Positions 1-8,355 of a stretch of DNA of 64,000 nt are shown here, piece by piece. A program made the translations under genes and the position numbers. Numbering within the stretch: position 1 is the stretch's first letter; each line of letters starts with the position of its first letter. The notes below the pieces were generated by a model. It worked only from the letters and a program-made list of their open reading frames with translations, made no database searches and was not told where the DNA came from. This DNA comes from Bacteroidia bacterium (lineage in GTDB: Bacteria; Bacteroidota; Bacteroidia; CAIKAF01), in the NCBI GenBank assembly GCA_016742095.1, contig JACVCJ010000004.1:62001-126000 (forward strand), in the 5' to 3' direction.

Positions 1-36
1 ATATACACACAATACCTTCCGGGTTGCCGCAGGGCT

Positions 37-573
37 TCAGCTCCCTTCCTGCGTATGTTGCACCCACACCAGCTCGTCGGTCTTATAACCGATCTCCGAC
101 GCTATCCGCAGGTATTTTTCCTTTATGGCTTCGGGCATGGTCTTTTCCCGCGAGAGAAACCAGAGGTAACGCAGGTTTTTACCGGCCACCAGGGCATAGC
201 GGTAATCCGGGTCGATGGCAATTACGTTGTAGGGCGCATAAAACGGGCCGAAGAACGAAACTTTCAGGCGGCCTTCACCGGCCTCACCCGCCGGTTTCGC
301 CTTGCCCAGGGCCTGCTGGCGGCGTTGTTTGCGGTAATTGTAGCCCCGGTTCAGCACCTGTATGCTGCCGTCGGCGTTCAGGGAATACTCGGCCGTGGTA
401 TTGTTCAGGTTCTTCTCGAAACGGAAATCGAGCCGGGCGATCTCGTACCATTTACCCAGGTATCTTTCCTGGCGGAAACCGGTTACGGGCCGTGCGCCTT
501 CGGGTATACTGCGGCACGAAAAAAGGCTGAGAAGAAACAGGGCGGATCCTTTTACTGCGGTTGCTGCGTTCAT
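37..573 (-). CDS. Lipocalin family lipoprotein (Blc-like)
   Basis: Bacterial lipocalins are outer-membrane-anchored beta-barrels that bind lipids or other hydrophobic ligands. The chosen start gives a 178-residue protein with a short hydrophobic signal ending in a lipobox-like LFSC, so Cys20 would be lipidated. The family signature GKWYEIARLD begins at about residue 40, and the following region (FEKNLNNTTAEYSL) matches the usual lipocalin spacing. An upstream in-frame ATG at 603 would put ten basic residues before the signal, so 573 is preferred. The gene stands alone on the minus strand at the window edge. Family assignment is firm; the ligand is unknown. Confidence 0.88.
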   Translation of the reverse strand: MNAATAVKGSALFLLSLFSCRSIPEGARPVTGFRQERYLGKWYEIARLDFRFEKNLNNTTAEYSLNADGSIQVLNRGYNYRKQRRQQALGKAKPAGEAGEGRLKVSFFGPFYAPYNVIAIDPDYRYALVAGKNLRYLWFLSREKTMPEAIKEKYLRIASEIGYKTDELVWVQHTQEGS

Positions 574-716
574 ACATCCTCTGTATTTAAATAGGTACCT
601 CATCTGTAAACAAAAAAGTACGGCTTTGGTTGTGGCAGAACGCTTTTTTACTGCCTCCTGTAACTAATACCCGGGGCTCCGCGTCTTAGCAGAAGTAACG
701 ATAACAAAAAGGCCAT

Positions 717-1880
717 ATGATTCGTGATCTGTTGCGTTCGGCGTACTATCCGTCTGAAATTAAAGCGATGCTGAAACTGAAACTTTCGGATTCAGGCGCA
801 TCGCATCATGCCATATTCGATACGGATATGGCGTACAGCTATGAAACACTCGATAAGGTTTCGCGTTCTTTCGCTGCGGTGATCCGTCAGCTGCCCGAAG
901 AACTGCGCGACCCCGTATGTATATTTTACCTGGTGCTCCGCGGACTCGACAGCGTGGAGGACGATCCCGATGTACCCGCAGAACGTAAGACGGAACTGCT
1001 CAACAGTTTCTACCTGAAACTGGAAGATCCGCAGTTCAACCTGCCCGGCGTGGGCGATACGCCCGACTATAAAAAGCTGATGGCCAACTTTGATAAAGTG
1101 GTACGCTGCTACCAGGGCCTTGGCGATCAGTACAAGACCGTAATTTCGGACATTACCCGCCGGATGGGTCAGGGGATGGCCAAATATGCCGATTTCCGCC
1201 CGGATACCATCGAAGACTGGGACGAGTACTGCTACTATGTGGCCGGCCTTGTGGGCATCGGACTTTCGGCCCTGTTCTCGGCCTCCGGCAAGGAAATGTA
1301 CTGGCTCAAGAACGAAGAGCGCATCTCCAACTCCATGGGCCTGTTCCTGCAGAAGACCAATATCATCCGCGACTATTTCGAGGATTACCCGCAGGGACGT
1401 ATGTTCTGGCCGCAGAGCGTGTGGACCAGATACAACGAGGATTTTGGCTGGTTCGCCGCCAATCCGAACCACCCGCGTGCCGTACAGTGCATCAACGAGC
1501 TGGTTACCGACGCCCTGCGTCATGCGCCGGACTGCCTCGAGTACCTCAGCCTGCTGAAAGATGAAAAGAACTTCCGTTTCTGTGCCATCCCGCAGGTAAT
1601 GGCCATTGCCACACTTACCAAAGTGTATGCCAACCCGCTGGTGTTCACGCAGAACGTGAAGATCCGCAAGGGACTGGCCGCCCGCCTGATGGTGGAGACC
1701 CGTACTATGGACGATGTACGTGTCGTTTTCCGCGATTTTGCCAAGGAAATACTCTGGAAAGCCAACCCGGCCGACCCGAGCTACCGCCTTACCAAACGCC
1801 GCGTGGAAGAGATCCTTCGTCTTACGCAGGATACAGAGGATACAAACCCTAAACGATCGCAGGACTTAGTGTCTCAATAG
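717..1880 (+). CDS. Squalene synthase (farnesyl-diphosphate farnesyltransferase), eukaryote-like
   Basis: This enzyme joins two farnesyl diphosphates head-to-head and reduces the product to squalene. The 387-residue protein has both aspartate-rich Mg-diphosphate motifs: DSVED at 78-82 and DYFED at 219-223. The stretch QKTNIIRDYFEDYPQGR, followed by FWPQSVWTRY, is strikingly like animal and fungal squalene synthases rather than the bacterial HpnCD type. The C-terminal membrane anchor of eukaryotic enzymes is absent; the tail is charged and ends QDLVSQ. The squalene epoxidase gene begins 44 bases downstream on the same strand, implying co-transcription and a 2,3-oxidosqualene product. A phytoene synthase is the main alternative, but the motifs and the neighbour argue against it. 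Confidence 0.93.
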   Translation: MIRDLLRSAYYPSEIKAMLKLKLSDSGASHHAIFDTDMAYSYETLDKVSRSFAAVIRQLPEELRDPVCIFYLVLRGLDSVEDDPDVPAERKTELLNSFYLKLEDPQFNLPGVGDTPDYKKLMANFDKVVRCYQGLGDQYKTVISDITRRMGQGMAKYADFRPDTIEDWDEYCYYVAGLVGIGLSALFSASGKEMYWLKNEERISNSMGLFLQKTNIIRDYFEDYPQGRMFWPQSVWTRYNEDFGWFAANPNHPRAVQCINELVTDALRHAPDCLEYLSLLKDEKNFRFCAIPQVMAIATLTKVYANPLVFTQNVKIRKGLAARLMVETRTMDDVRVVFRDFAKEILWKANPADPSYRLTKRRVEEILRLTQDTEDTNPKRSQDLVSQ

Positions 1881-1924
1881 TAGAAGTCTGTCTGTCATAT
1901 TTCAGGCTTTGAAAATATTGAACC

Positions 1925-3280
1925 ATGAATACACAAAGTAATGTATGCATAATCGGGGCCGGCGTTGCCGGAGGAGCCCTGGCCGCCTATCTCGCCAGGA
2001 ACGGGATGCAGGTGAGTATCATCGAACGTAACCTTTCGGAACAGGACCGTATCGTGGGCGAACTGCTGCAGCCCGGCGGCGTGGAACAGCTGCGCCTCAT
2101 GGGACTCGATCACCTCATCGGCGGTATCGACGCAGCCCCCGTGAAAGGTTATGCCCTTTTTAAACAGGACCAGCATTTCAATGTAAATTATCCCGTGGAG
2201 ACCGGGAAAGAAATAACGGGCTACGGATTCCGTAACGGTAAATTCGTACAGAATATCCGGGCCGAGATCTTACAATCGCCCAATGTTAAAGTGATCAAAG
2301 GCCGGGCCCTGGACCTGGTAGAGGAGAACGGTCGCGTTATTGGTGTACAGTACGAAGACGAAGAAGGGGCGGTACATACCGAAAAAGCCCTGCTCACCAT
2401 TGCCTGCGACGGATCGGCTTCCCGTTTCCGCGAAAAGATCAGTCACAATAAAAATAAGATCAACGGTTATTTTGTGGGCCTGGTGCTCAAAGATGCCGAA
2501 CTGCCCTATGCCGGCCACGGTCACGTAATTGTAGCCGAACCCGCGCCGGTACTGGTATATCCTATTTCGAGCCGTGAAACCCGCGTGCTGATCGATTTCC
2601 CGGGAGAACAGGCGCCGCGTAAGGGCCCCGAACTCAAAGAATACCTGCTGAACCAGGTTCTGCCCCAGATGCCGGCACAGATACAGCCGAGCTTGCGGGC
2701 AGCCGTGGAAGAAGGCGATATAAAAATGATGCCCAACTGTTACATGCCGGCAAACCCGCGTCGCCAGAGCGGAGCCGTGCTGCTGGGCGATTCCCTCAAC
2801 ATGCGTCACCCGCTTACGGGAGGCGGCATGACGGTGGCTTTTACCGATGTACACCGCCTGGGTCAGCACCTGCTGGCCTGCAAAACGGCCGATGTACAGG
2901 CTTACGACGAAGCCGTGGAGCGTTTTTATGCGGCCCGTCATACCAATACGGCCACCATCAATATCCTGGCCGACGCGCTGTATGGCGTTATCCGCAACCC
3001 CGAACTGAGCGAGGCCTGCTTTACCTACCTGAAAAAAGGCGGTAAATTTGCCGAAGAGCCCGTGGCCATACTCTCGGCCGTGTCCCGCAACTTTAAACTG
3101 CTGATGCGACACTTCTTCGCGGTGGCCATTCACGGCGTACGTACGTCGAAACAATTCAGCTTTAAACGCAGTTATAAAATGATCGGCGATGCCGTTCGTA
3201 TCGTACATCCGCTGGTGATGAGCGAAAAGCCGGACCCATTCACAAAAATGGCCCTGCAGCTTGCCAAACGGATGTTTTAA
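1925..3280 (+). CDS. Squalene epoxidase (squalene monooxygenase), FAD-dependent
   Basis: It converts squalene to (S)-2,3-oxidosqualene, the committed oxygen-dependent step toward sterols. The 451-residue protein starts directly with the FAD Rossmann motif (GAGVAGG, 11-17). It then shows GELLQPGGVEQL near residue 44, the second flavin DG motif (CDGSASRFR), and the family hallmark GDSLNMRHPLTGGG at 288-301. The C-terminal half keeps the SE-domain pattern (SEACFTYLKKGG, then HFFAVAIHGV). There is no N-terminal transmembrane anchor, unlike the mammalian enzyme. No oxidosqualene cyclase is visible in this window, so the end product is open. A rho-independent terminator follows the stop. Confidence 0.94.
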   Translation: MNTQSNVCIIGAGVAGGALAAYLARNGMQVSIIERNLSEQDRIVGELLQPGGVEQLRLMGLDHLIGGIDAAPVKGYALFKQDQHFNVNYPVETGKEITGYGFRNGKFVQNIRAEILQSPNVKVIKGRALDLVEENGRVIGVQYEDEEGAVHTEKALLTIACDGSASRFREKISHNKNKINGYFVGLVLKDAELPYAGHGHVIVAEPAPVLVYPISSRETRVLIDFPGEQAPRKGPELKEYLLNQVLPQMPAQIQPSLRAAVEEGDIKMMPNCYMPANPRRQSGAVLLGDSLNMRHPLTGGGMTVAFTDVHRLGQHLLACKTADVQAYDEAVERFYAARHTNTATINILADALYGVIRNPELSEACFTYLKKGGKFAEEPVAILSAVSRNFKLLMRHFFAVAIHGVRTSKQFSFKRSYKMIGDAVRIVHPLVMSEKPDPFTKMALQLAKRMF

Positions 3281-3301
3281 GACTCTTCATGTTTCTTTGC
3301 G

Positions 3302-3336
3302 TACCCTCCGTCCTAAAGGCGGAGGGTATTTTTTTT
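3302..3336 (+). terminator. Rho-independent terminator of the squalene operon
   Basis: A 9-bp perfect inverted repeat (TACCCTCCG / CGGAGGGTA) with a short loop is followed immediately by a run of eight T. It lies 21 bases after the squalene epoxidase stop. Confidence 0.9.
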
Positions 3337-3412
3337 GCCCGGCAATTGACAAAGGGCCGTTAAAAAAATAGAAACACCACACGGAAAGCGCAGGATATAC
3401 TGTTTTAATTTT

Positions 3413-4108
3413 ATGATTATGCAGTTACGTCTGAATGTTGTAATAGGTATAGTCTGCTGTTTTGTGTGGTCGTCCTGTAATCTTTTCCAGGAGGCAGGCA
3501 AGCAGCAGTATGAAGAAAGCTGGGAGTTCGATAATCAGCAGATGGCGGCTTCCGGTAAAAACACTCCACCGAAGAAAAGTACAAAACCCTCTAAAAAAAC
3601 GAAGAAAGGTCCGGCTGAAAAAGCCCCGGTGAATACTACGGTAAAAGCGCCTGCCAAAACAGAAACGGCCTTGGCCAAAACCTCGGCCATCACTTCGTAC
3701 GAAAAAAAGTGGAAGATCGATATTCCCGCCACGGCCAATGTAAAACTGCTCGATGCGGTGGATTCCTGGATCGGCACGCCGTACCGCTATGGCGGCAAAG
3801 ACCGCAACGGTACCGACTGCTCGGCCTTCTGCATGAACATTTACCTGGAAGTGTACCGCCGCGAAATAGCCCGCAGCACCAAAGACATACTGGAACAGGC
3901 CCGCACCGTAAAGCGCGAGGACCTGAAAGAGGGCGACCTGGTGTTCTTTAAGATCAACAGCAGCCGGGTGAGTCACGTGGGCATTTATCTCTACAACGGT
4001 AATTTTGTTCATGCCTCCACCAGCCGCGGGGTTATGATCAGCAACCTTTCCGAAGCCTACTGGACCCGCTACTGGCATACCGGCGGAAGAATTTTAGCCC
4101 TGCAATAG
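3413..4108 (+). CDS. NlpC/P60 family cell-wall peptidase lipoprotein
   Basis: NlpC/P60 enzymes cut peptide stems of peptidoglycan, typically gamma-D-Glu-diaminopimelate bonds. The 231-residue protein begins with a hydrophobic signal ending WSSC (Cys22, likely lipidated). A Lys/Thr/Pro/Ala-rich linker spans about residues 45-95 and the catalytic domain follows. The catalytic Cys lies in GTDCSAF (Cys136), the catalytic His in SHVGIYL (His188), and a third polar residue is His200 in FVHAS. An ATG two codons downstream is an equally possible start. It is separated from the squalene operon by a terminator, so it is probably transcribed independently. Specificity is inferred from the family only. 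Confidence 0.9.
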   Translation: MIMQLRLNVVIGIVCCFVWSSCNLFQEAGKQQYEESWEFDNQQMAASGKNTPPKKSTKPSKKTKKGPAEKAPVNTTVKAPAKTETALAKTSAITSYEKKWKIDIPATANVKLLDAVDSWIGTPYRYGGKDRNGTDCSAFCMNIYLEVYRREIARSTKDILEQARTVKREDLKEGDLVFFKINSSRVSHVGIYLYNGNFVHASTSRGVMISNLSEAYWTRYWHTGGRILALQ

Positions 4109-4118
4109 CTTAAAGTAC

Positions 4119-4126
4119 TAACTTTG
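4119..4126 (+). promoter_or_regulatory. Bacteroidota -7 box (TAACTTTG)
   Basis: An exact TAnnTTTG match lies five bases before the start codon of the MORN-like gene. If used, the transcript would be leaderless or nearly so. No clear -33 TTG is seen at the expected distance. Confidence 0.4.
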
Positions 4127-4131
4127 TTACT

Positions 4132-4854
4132 ATGAATACCAGACACGGCCTGCTGCTGTTCTTCCTGCTGCTGGGCATAGGCGCCTACGCCCAGAAAGAT
4201 ACGGTGATCACCCTGAAAGAAGGCGATATCATTGCACGCGGAATTAAAAAAGGCGGGGTGTTTACCGGCACCTGGGTGTATTACGATAAGTTCAACCGCC
4301 TGATGAAAATAGAGAATTACAACAGCGAAGGCACGCGGCACGGGTATTCGGTAGAGTATAACGCTTACGGACAGATCCAAAAGGAGAACTGGTACGATAA
4401 CGGGACGCTGAGCGGTCCGCAGACCCGCTATGCAAATGGTATCCGCACTTCGGAAATGTATATCGTGGACGGAAAAAAACAGGGCCCTTACATGGTTTTT
4501 TATGCCAATGGGGCGATCGATAGTGCGGGTGTATACAAAAACGATACAAAAGTAGGCACCTGGCTGCGCTATTACGATAACGGTAATATGCAGTTCAGCA
4601 CCCAGTACAACGAGGCCGGCCAGCGCGAGGGCAAAGAGCGTTATTTTTCTTCAGAAGGGGCGATCCTGGCCGAATACACCTATAAGAACGACCTGCCGGA
4701 AGGTAAATATACCGAGTTCAACAAGGGCGGCGGAATCGCCGTGCAGGGACAGTTCCGTGCCGGGCTGCGCGAAGGCGACTGGTTCGAGTACGATGACTCG
4801 GGACGGCGCCTGAAAACGGTGCGCTACAAAAACGATGTGGAGGTAAAACCATGA
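4132..4854 (+). CDS. Secreted MORN-repeat / YwqK-like protein
   Basis: The 240-residue protein has a cleavable signal peptide ending GAYAQ and then a series of about 22-residue repeats of the MORN-2/YwqK type. Examples are NGTLSGPQTRYANG, DGKKQGPYMVFYANG and NDTKVGTWLRYYDNG. Such repeats form extended beta-hairpin sheets. YwqK-like proteins are often labelled antitoxins by annotation pipelines, but nothing here supports that role. The last four bases overlap the start of the DAHP synthase gene (ATGA), implying translational coupling. The molecular role is unknown; a periplasmic or surface protein-interaction role is inferred. Confidence 0.82.
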   Translation: MNTRHGLLLFFLLLGIGAYAQKDTVITLKEGDIIARGIKKGGVFTGTWVYYDKFNRLMKIENYNSEGTRHGYSVEYNAYGQIQKENWYDNGTLSGPQTRYANGIRTSEMYIVDGKKQGPYMVFYANGAIDSAGVYKNDTKVGTWLRYYDNGNMQFSTQYNEAGQREGKERYFSSEGAILAEYTYKNDLPEGKYTEFNKGGGIAVQGQFRAGLREGDWFEYDDSGRRLKTVRYKNDVEVKP

Positions 4855-5918
4855 TACGCGCTATTTTTGAAGAGAACGCCGGTCCCCTGGTGGTAGCCGG
4901 TCCCTGCAGTGCCGAAACCGAAGAACAGGTATTGCAGACGGCCCTGGCGCTTAAAAATGTGCCGGGCGTAAAGGTATTCCGCGCCGGTATCTGGAAACCG
5001 CGTACCCGCCCCGGCGCCTTCGAAGGCATGGGCGAAGAGGCCCTGGTATGGCTGCAGAAAGCACGCGAACAGAGTGGCCTGCTGCTGGCCGTGGAAGCCG
5101 GTAACCCCGAACACGCCGAACTGCTGCTGAAATATGGTATAGACATCATCTGGATCGGGGCCCGTACTTCGGTGAACCCGTTTGCCGTACAGGAAATTGC
5201 CGACGCACTTAAGGGCAGTGAGGTGGCCGTATGGGTAAAAAACCCCATCAACCCGGACATGAAACTGTGGCTGGGCGCCCTGGAACGTATCGAAAAAGCC
5301 GGTATACAGCAGGTGGCGGCCATTCACCGCGGATTCCAGGTGTACGAGAACTCGGTGTACCGTTACCCGCCCAAGTGGGATATTCCCATTGCACTCATGA
5401 GCGAACGCCCCGACCTGAAAGTGATCTGTGACCCTTCGCACATCACCGGCAAACGCTCCATGATACAGGAAACGGCGCAGAAAGCGATGGACCTGGGCTA
5501 CCACGGGCTCATGATCGAAACGCATCCCGACCCGGACAAGGCCTGGAGCGATGCCGCACAGCAGATCACACCCGAACGCCTGGGCGAGATCCTGGCCGCC
5601 CTGCACATCCGCGAGCGTACGGGGGGCAGTGTATTCCAGAACGAACTGGAAGCCCTGCGCAGCATGGTGGACAGCCTGGACGAGGAGCTGCTGGAGATCC
5701 TGGCCCGGCGCATGGAACTGGTAGAGAAAATAGGCCGTTATAAAAAACAGCATAATATTACCGTATTTCAGCCCGAACGCTGGAACGAGATCAAGGCCTC
5801 GCGCAGCCGCTTCGGTAATAATCTCACGCTCGATCAGGATTTTATCATCACCATACTGAAAGAGATACACAACGAAAGCATCCGTTTCCAGACGGAAATT
5901 ATTTATACCGAAAAATAA
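4851..5918 (+). CDS. Bifunctional DAHP synthase / chorismate mutase
   Basis: This 355-residue fusion catalyses the first step of the shikimate pathway (phosphoenolpyruvate plus erythrose-4-phosphate) and the chorismate-to-prephenate rearrangement. The N-terminal 250 residues carry type-Ibeta DAHP synthase motifs: GPCSAE, KPRTRPGAFEG, WVKNPINPD, IHRGF and CDPSHITGKR. Residues about 270-355 are an AroQ-class chorismate mutase helix bundle (LDEELLEILARRMELVEKIG). The order synthase-mutase is the one usual in Bacteroidota; Bacillus has the reverse. The mutase domain probably gives allosteric control by prephenate or chorismate, from family knowledge. The start overlaps the upstream MORN gene by four bases. 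Confidence 0.95.
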   Translation: MIRAIFEENAGPLVVAGPCSAETEEQVLQTALALKNVPGVKVFRAGIWKPRTRPGAFEGMGEEALVWLQKAREQSGLLLAVEAGNPEHAELLLKYGIDIIWIGARTSVNPFAVQEIADALKGSEVAVWVKNPINPDMKLWLGALERIEKAGIQQVAAIHRGFQVYENSVYRYPPKWDIPIALMSERPDLKVICDPSHITGKRSMIQETAQKAMDLGYHGLMIETHPDPDKAWSDAAQQITPERLGEILAALHIRERTGGSVFQNELEALRSMVDSLDEELLEILARRMELVEKIGRYKKQHNITVFQPERWNEIKASRSRFGNNLTLDQDFIITILKEIHNESIRFQTEIIYTEK

Positions 5919-5967
5919 TTTTTTAGAGAGTTATTTTTTGTGAAATAAATATCTCTACTTTCGGGGC

Positions 5968-6642
5968 ATGAAAAATCTGACAGCTCTATTCCTGTTTTTT
6001 ACCTTGTATGCTGCCGCTTTTGCGCAGAAACCTTTTGACTATGCAAGCGATTACCGTTCTATAAAAGAACAGGTGCTAACCATCGGCGGCCCGCTGGAAT
6101 ACGACAGCCTGCTGGCCCGCTTCCAGAGAGCAGATACCACTATGCCTTCTTCCGATGTGCTGGCCCTGATGATCGGCTTTACCGCGCAGCCTGCCTATAA
6201 ACCCTATATAGTGCTGGACGACGAACTGCGGATCAACAAGCTGAACATGGCCGACGATTACAAAAAAGCCCTGGCCGTTTCAGATTCCTTCCTGCGTTCG
6301 TATCCGCTGTCTATCAAAGTGATCTTTGAGCGTATGGTTGCCTTTAACGGGCTGGGACAGGCCGATAGCGCGAATTATTATGCGAATCAGGTACGCCTGC
6401 TGCGCGATGCCATGTATGATTCGGGAAGTATTTTTGATAAAGAGGGTGCCGCTTTTGCGCTGGCCCCCCTGGATGGCCGCTATTTTCTGCTGGCCCTGGG
6501 TTATGAGGCACTCACGGTAGCGTACGTAACGGATTCTATGCGCTACAGGATCGAAATGATTGAGATCAAAAACAATAACGGAACAAAAGTGCCCTTCTAT
6601 TTCAATATTCAGCACGCCCATTTGACGAATACCCAGAAATAA
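5968..6642 (+). CDS. DUF4919-family secreted protein
   Basis: The 224-residue protein has a signal peptide (ending AFAQ) and then the pattern of the Bacteroidota DUF4919 family: FDYASDYRSIK at the N-terminus, ALMIGFTAQPAYKPY near residue 70, and a tetratricopeptide-like helical segment (LAVSDSFLRSYPLSIKV). The sequence GKYFLLALG-like (DGRYFLLALGYEAL) near residue 170 is also typical. Function is unknown. It ends ten bases before the convergent glycosyltransferase gene, and no terminator is evident in between. Confidence 0.75.
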   Translation: MKNLTALFLFFTLYAAAFAQKPFDYASDYRSIKEQVLTIGGPLEYDSLLARFQRADTTMPSSDVLALMIGFTAQPAYKPYIVLDDELRINKLNMADDYKKALAVSDSFLRSYPLSIKVIFERMVAFNGLGQADSANYYANQVRLLRDAMYDSGSIFDKEGAAFALAPLDGRYFLLALGYEALTVAYVTDSMRYRIEMIEIKNNNGTKVPFYFNIQHAHLTNTQK

Positions 6643-6652
6643 ACTGCAATAT

Positions 6653-7639
6653 TTACCGTGTAATGTCCTGCTCGCGCATGCATTTAAAATGTCCCAGCGG
6701 GCATTCGGCATAGCCGATCTTGGAACAGGGCCGGCAGGAGAGCCCCTGTACCTCGCGGAACTCCGGTTTTTGCGGAGCATTCTCCGCCAGGAAAGGCCCC
6801 ATACCCAGTCTGGGCGTGGTATTGCCCCAGAAAAGCGTAATGGGTTTATTAAATGCGGCCGCGATGTGCATCAGGCCCGTATCGTGTGCGTAAACATGCG
6901 TTGCGTTTTTCACTACGGCTGCCGAAACACCTAAACTGCATTTTCCGCAGAGGTCAATAATATCCTTACCAGGACAGTTTTCGTATATACGTCGGGCCTT
7001 TTCTGCATCTTCCTTTCCGCCCAGCAGTATAATTTTACCCGGAATATTGCGTACCAGCTCTGTCATTTTATCCTCGGGCAGGGCTTTGGTGGCGAACTTG
7101 GCGCCTACGGTTACTACATAATATTCGTCTGTTGCCGCCAGGAGTTCTGCCGCCCGGGCTTCGTCTTCCGGCGAAACAAAAAAATCGAGTCCTTTTCCGT
7201 CGTACGTTACATCCAGGAATTCCACCGCCTTAAAATAGCGTTCCACCACGTGCACCTCGGGCATGGTATTCCATTTAAAGCGCACGTAGAGCCATTTTCG
7301 TATATTCAGTTTGGGAAAGGAGGCTTTGGGAACAAACGGGAAATGCCACTTTATGATGAGACTACGTAAATTGTGATGCAGGTCGGCAATGGCATGTATA
7401 CGAAAATTCTTTTTTATTTTTTTTACAAAGCTGAAAACACTCTCTCCTTCGTTCAGTACGTGTACATGATCTATATACGTATTTTGTTCCAGCCAGCCGG
7501 CAAAGGCCTTTTTCGTAGCGTAATGGATCACGCAGTTGTCGCCGTATGTATTGCGTATGCAGCGTACAACAGGCGTGGTAAGTACAATATCGCCGATGGA
7601 TGAAAAACGGATAATGAGTATGTGCTTTGGTCCCGGCAT
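6653..7639 (-). CDS. Glycosyltransferase family 9 (heptosyltransferase-like)
   Basis: GT9 enzymes add heptose or related sugars to the lipopolysaccharide inner core. The 328-residue protein starts with the characteristic LIIRFSSIGDIVLTTPVVR. It has a second-domain nucleotide-sugar region (ILLGGKEDAEKAR; VYAHDTGLMHIAAAFNKP; TLFWGNTTP). The DTGLMHIA segment corresponds to the conserved (D/S)(T/S)GxxH motif of the family. The C-terminus contains four cysteines in CRPC...CPLGHFKCM. The start codon abuts the stop of the sirtuin gene (TAGATG), so it is the last gene of the mfd-sirtuin-GT9 unit. The sugar donor and acceptor are unknown. Confidence 0.88.
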   Translation of the reverse strand: MPGPKHILIIRFSSIGDIVLTTPVVRCIRNTYGDNCVIHYATKKAFAGWLEQNTYIDHVHVLNEGESVFSFVKKIKKNFRIHAIADLHHNLRSLIIKWHFPFVPKASFPKLNIRKWLYVRFKWNTMPEVHVVERYFKAVEFLDVTYDGKGLDFFVSPEDEARAAELLAATDEYYVVTVGAKFATKALPEDKMTELVRNIPGKIILLGGKEDAEKARRIYENCPGKDIIDLCGKCSLGVSAAVVKNATHVYAHDTGLMHIAAAFNKPITLFWGNTTPRLGMGPFLAENAPQKPEFREVQGLSCRPCSKIGYAECPLGHFKCMREQDITR

Positions 7640-8341
7640 CTATGCTTCGTTCAGCAGTTGTTGAACCAGTTGCGGTACCGCTTCCGTTGCCGTAGCCGCA
7701 ATGATCTTTACACGCGGACCCGCGCCCAGTTCGTGTGCATTCGGGTCAATTACGTATACAGCTGCGTGCGAAGGCGCATAATGCATGAGTCCGGCCGCGG
7801 GATAGACCTGTAACGAGGTGCCGATGACCATAAAAATATCGGCGCTGCGGCTGATGTCGGCCGCCCGTTCGATCTCCGGCACCAGTTCTCCGAACCACAC
7901 AATGTGCGGACGAAGCTGACTGCCTTTTTCGCATTTGTCGCCGGGGTTCAGCTCTTTGTAGCCCCATTCGTAAATGAGTGCCGGGTCCATGGAAGAACGT
8001 ACCTTGGTCAGCTCGCCGTGCAGGTGCACGATGTTTGTGCTGCCTGCGCGTTCGTGCAGATCGTCCACATTCTGTGTAATTACGGTAACGCGGTAGGCTT
8101 TTTCCAGCTCGCTCAGGGCTTTGTGGGCCGCATTGGGCTCTACTTCGGCCATCTGTGCGCGGCGCAGGTTGTAGAACTTCAGTACCAGCTCGCGGTTCTT
8201 TCGCCAGCCTTCGGGCGAGGCCACTTCCATAATGTCGTGTTCCTCCCACAGGCCGTTGGAGTCGCGGAACGTCCGTATGCCGCTTTCGGCACTGATGCCG
8301 GCGCCGGTAAGTACTACAATATGTTTTCGCTTATCTTCCAC
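7640..8341 (-). CDS. Sirtuin-type NAD-dependent protein deacylase (CobB-like)
   Basis: It removes acyl groups from lysines using NAD+. The 233-residue protein has the NAD motif GAGISAESG (13-21), QNVDDLHERAG (90-100) and the catalytic His108 in HLHG. Tyr57 and Arg60 (FYNLRR) match the YxxR pocket that favours succinyl or malonyl lysine in CobB/SIRT5-like enzymes. The four zinc-binding cysteines expected between residues 110 and 145 are almost all missing; only one Cys (GDKCEKG) remains, although the flanking LRPHIVWFGE is conserved. It lies 14 bases after mfd and is directly joined to the GT9 gene. Confidence 0.92.
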   Translation of the reverse strand: MEDKRKHIVVLTGAGISAESGIRTFRDSNGLWEEHDIMEVASPEGWRKNRELVLKFYNLRRAQMAEVEPNAAHKALSELEKAYRVTVITQNVDDLHERAGSTNIVHLHGELTKVRSSMDPALIYEWGYKELNPGDKCEKGSQLRPHIVWFGELVPEIERAADISRSADIFMVIGTSLQVYPAAGLMHYAPSHAAVYVIDPNAHELGAGPRVKIIAATATEAVPQLVQQLLNEA

Positions 8342-8355
8342 TTCTCAAATATACA

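Noticed and set aside
4132..4854. MORN/YwqK protein as an antitoxin
   Set aside because: The name comes from automatic labelling; it has a signal peptide, no toxin partner, and overlaps a biosynthetic gene.
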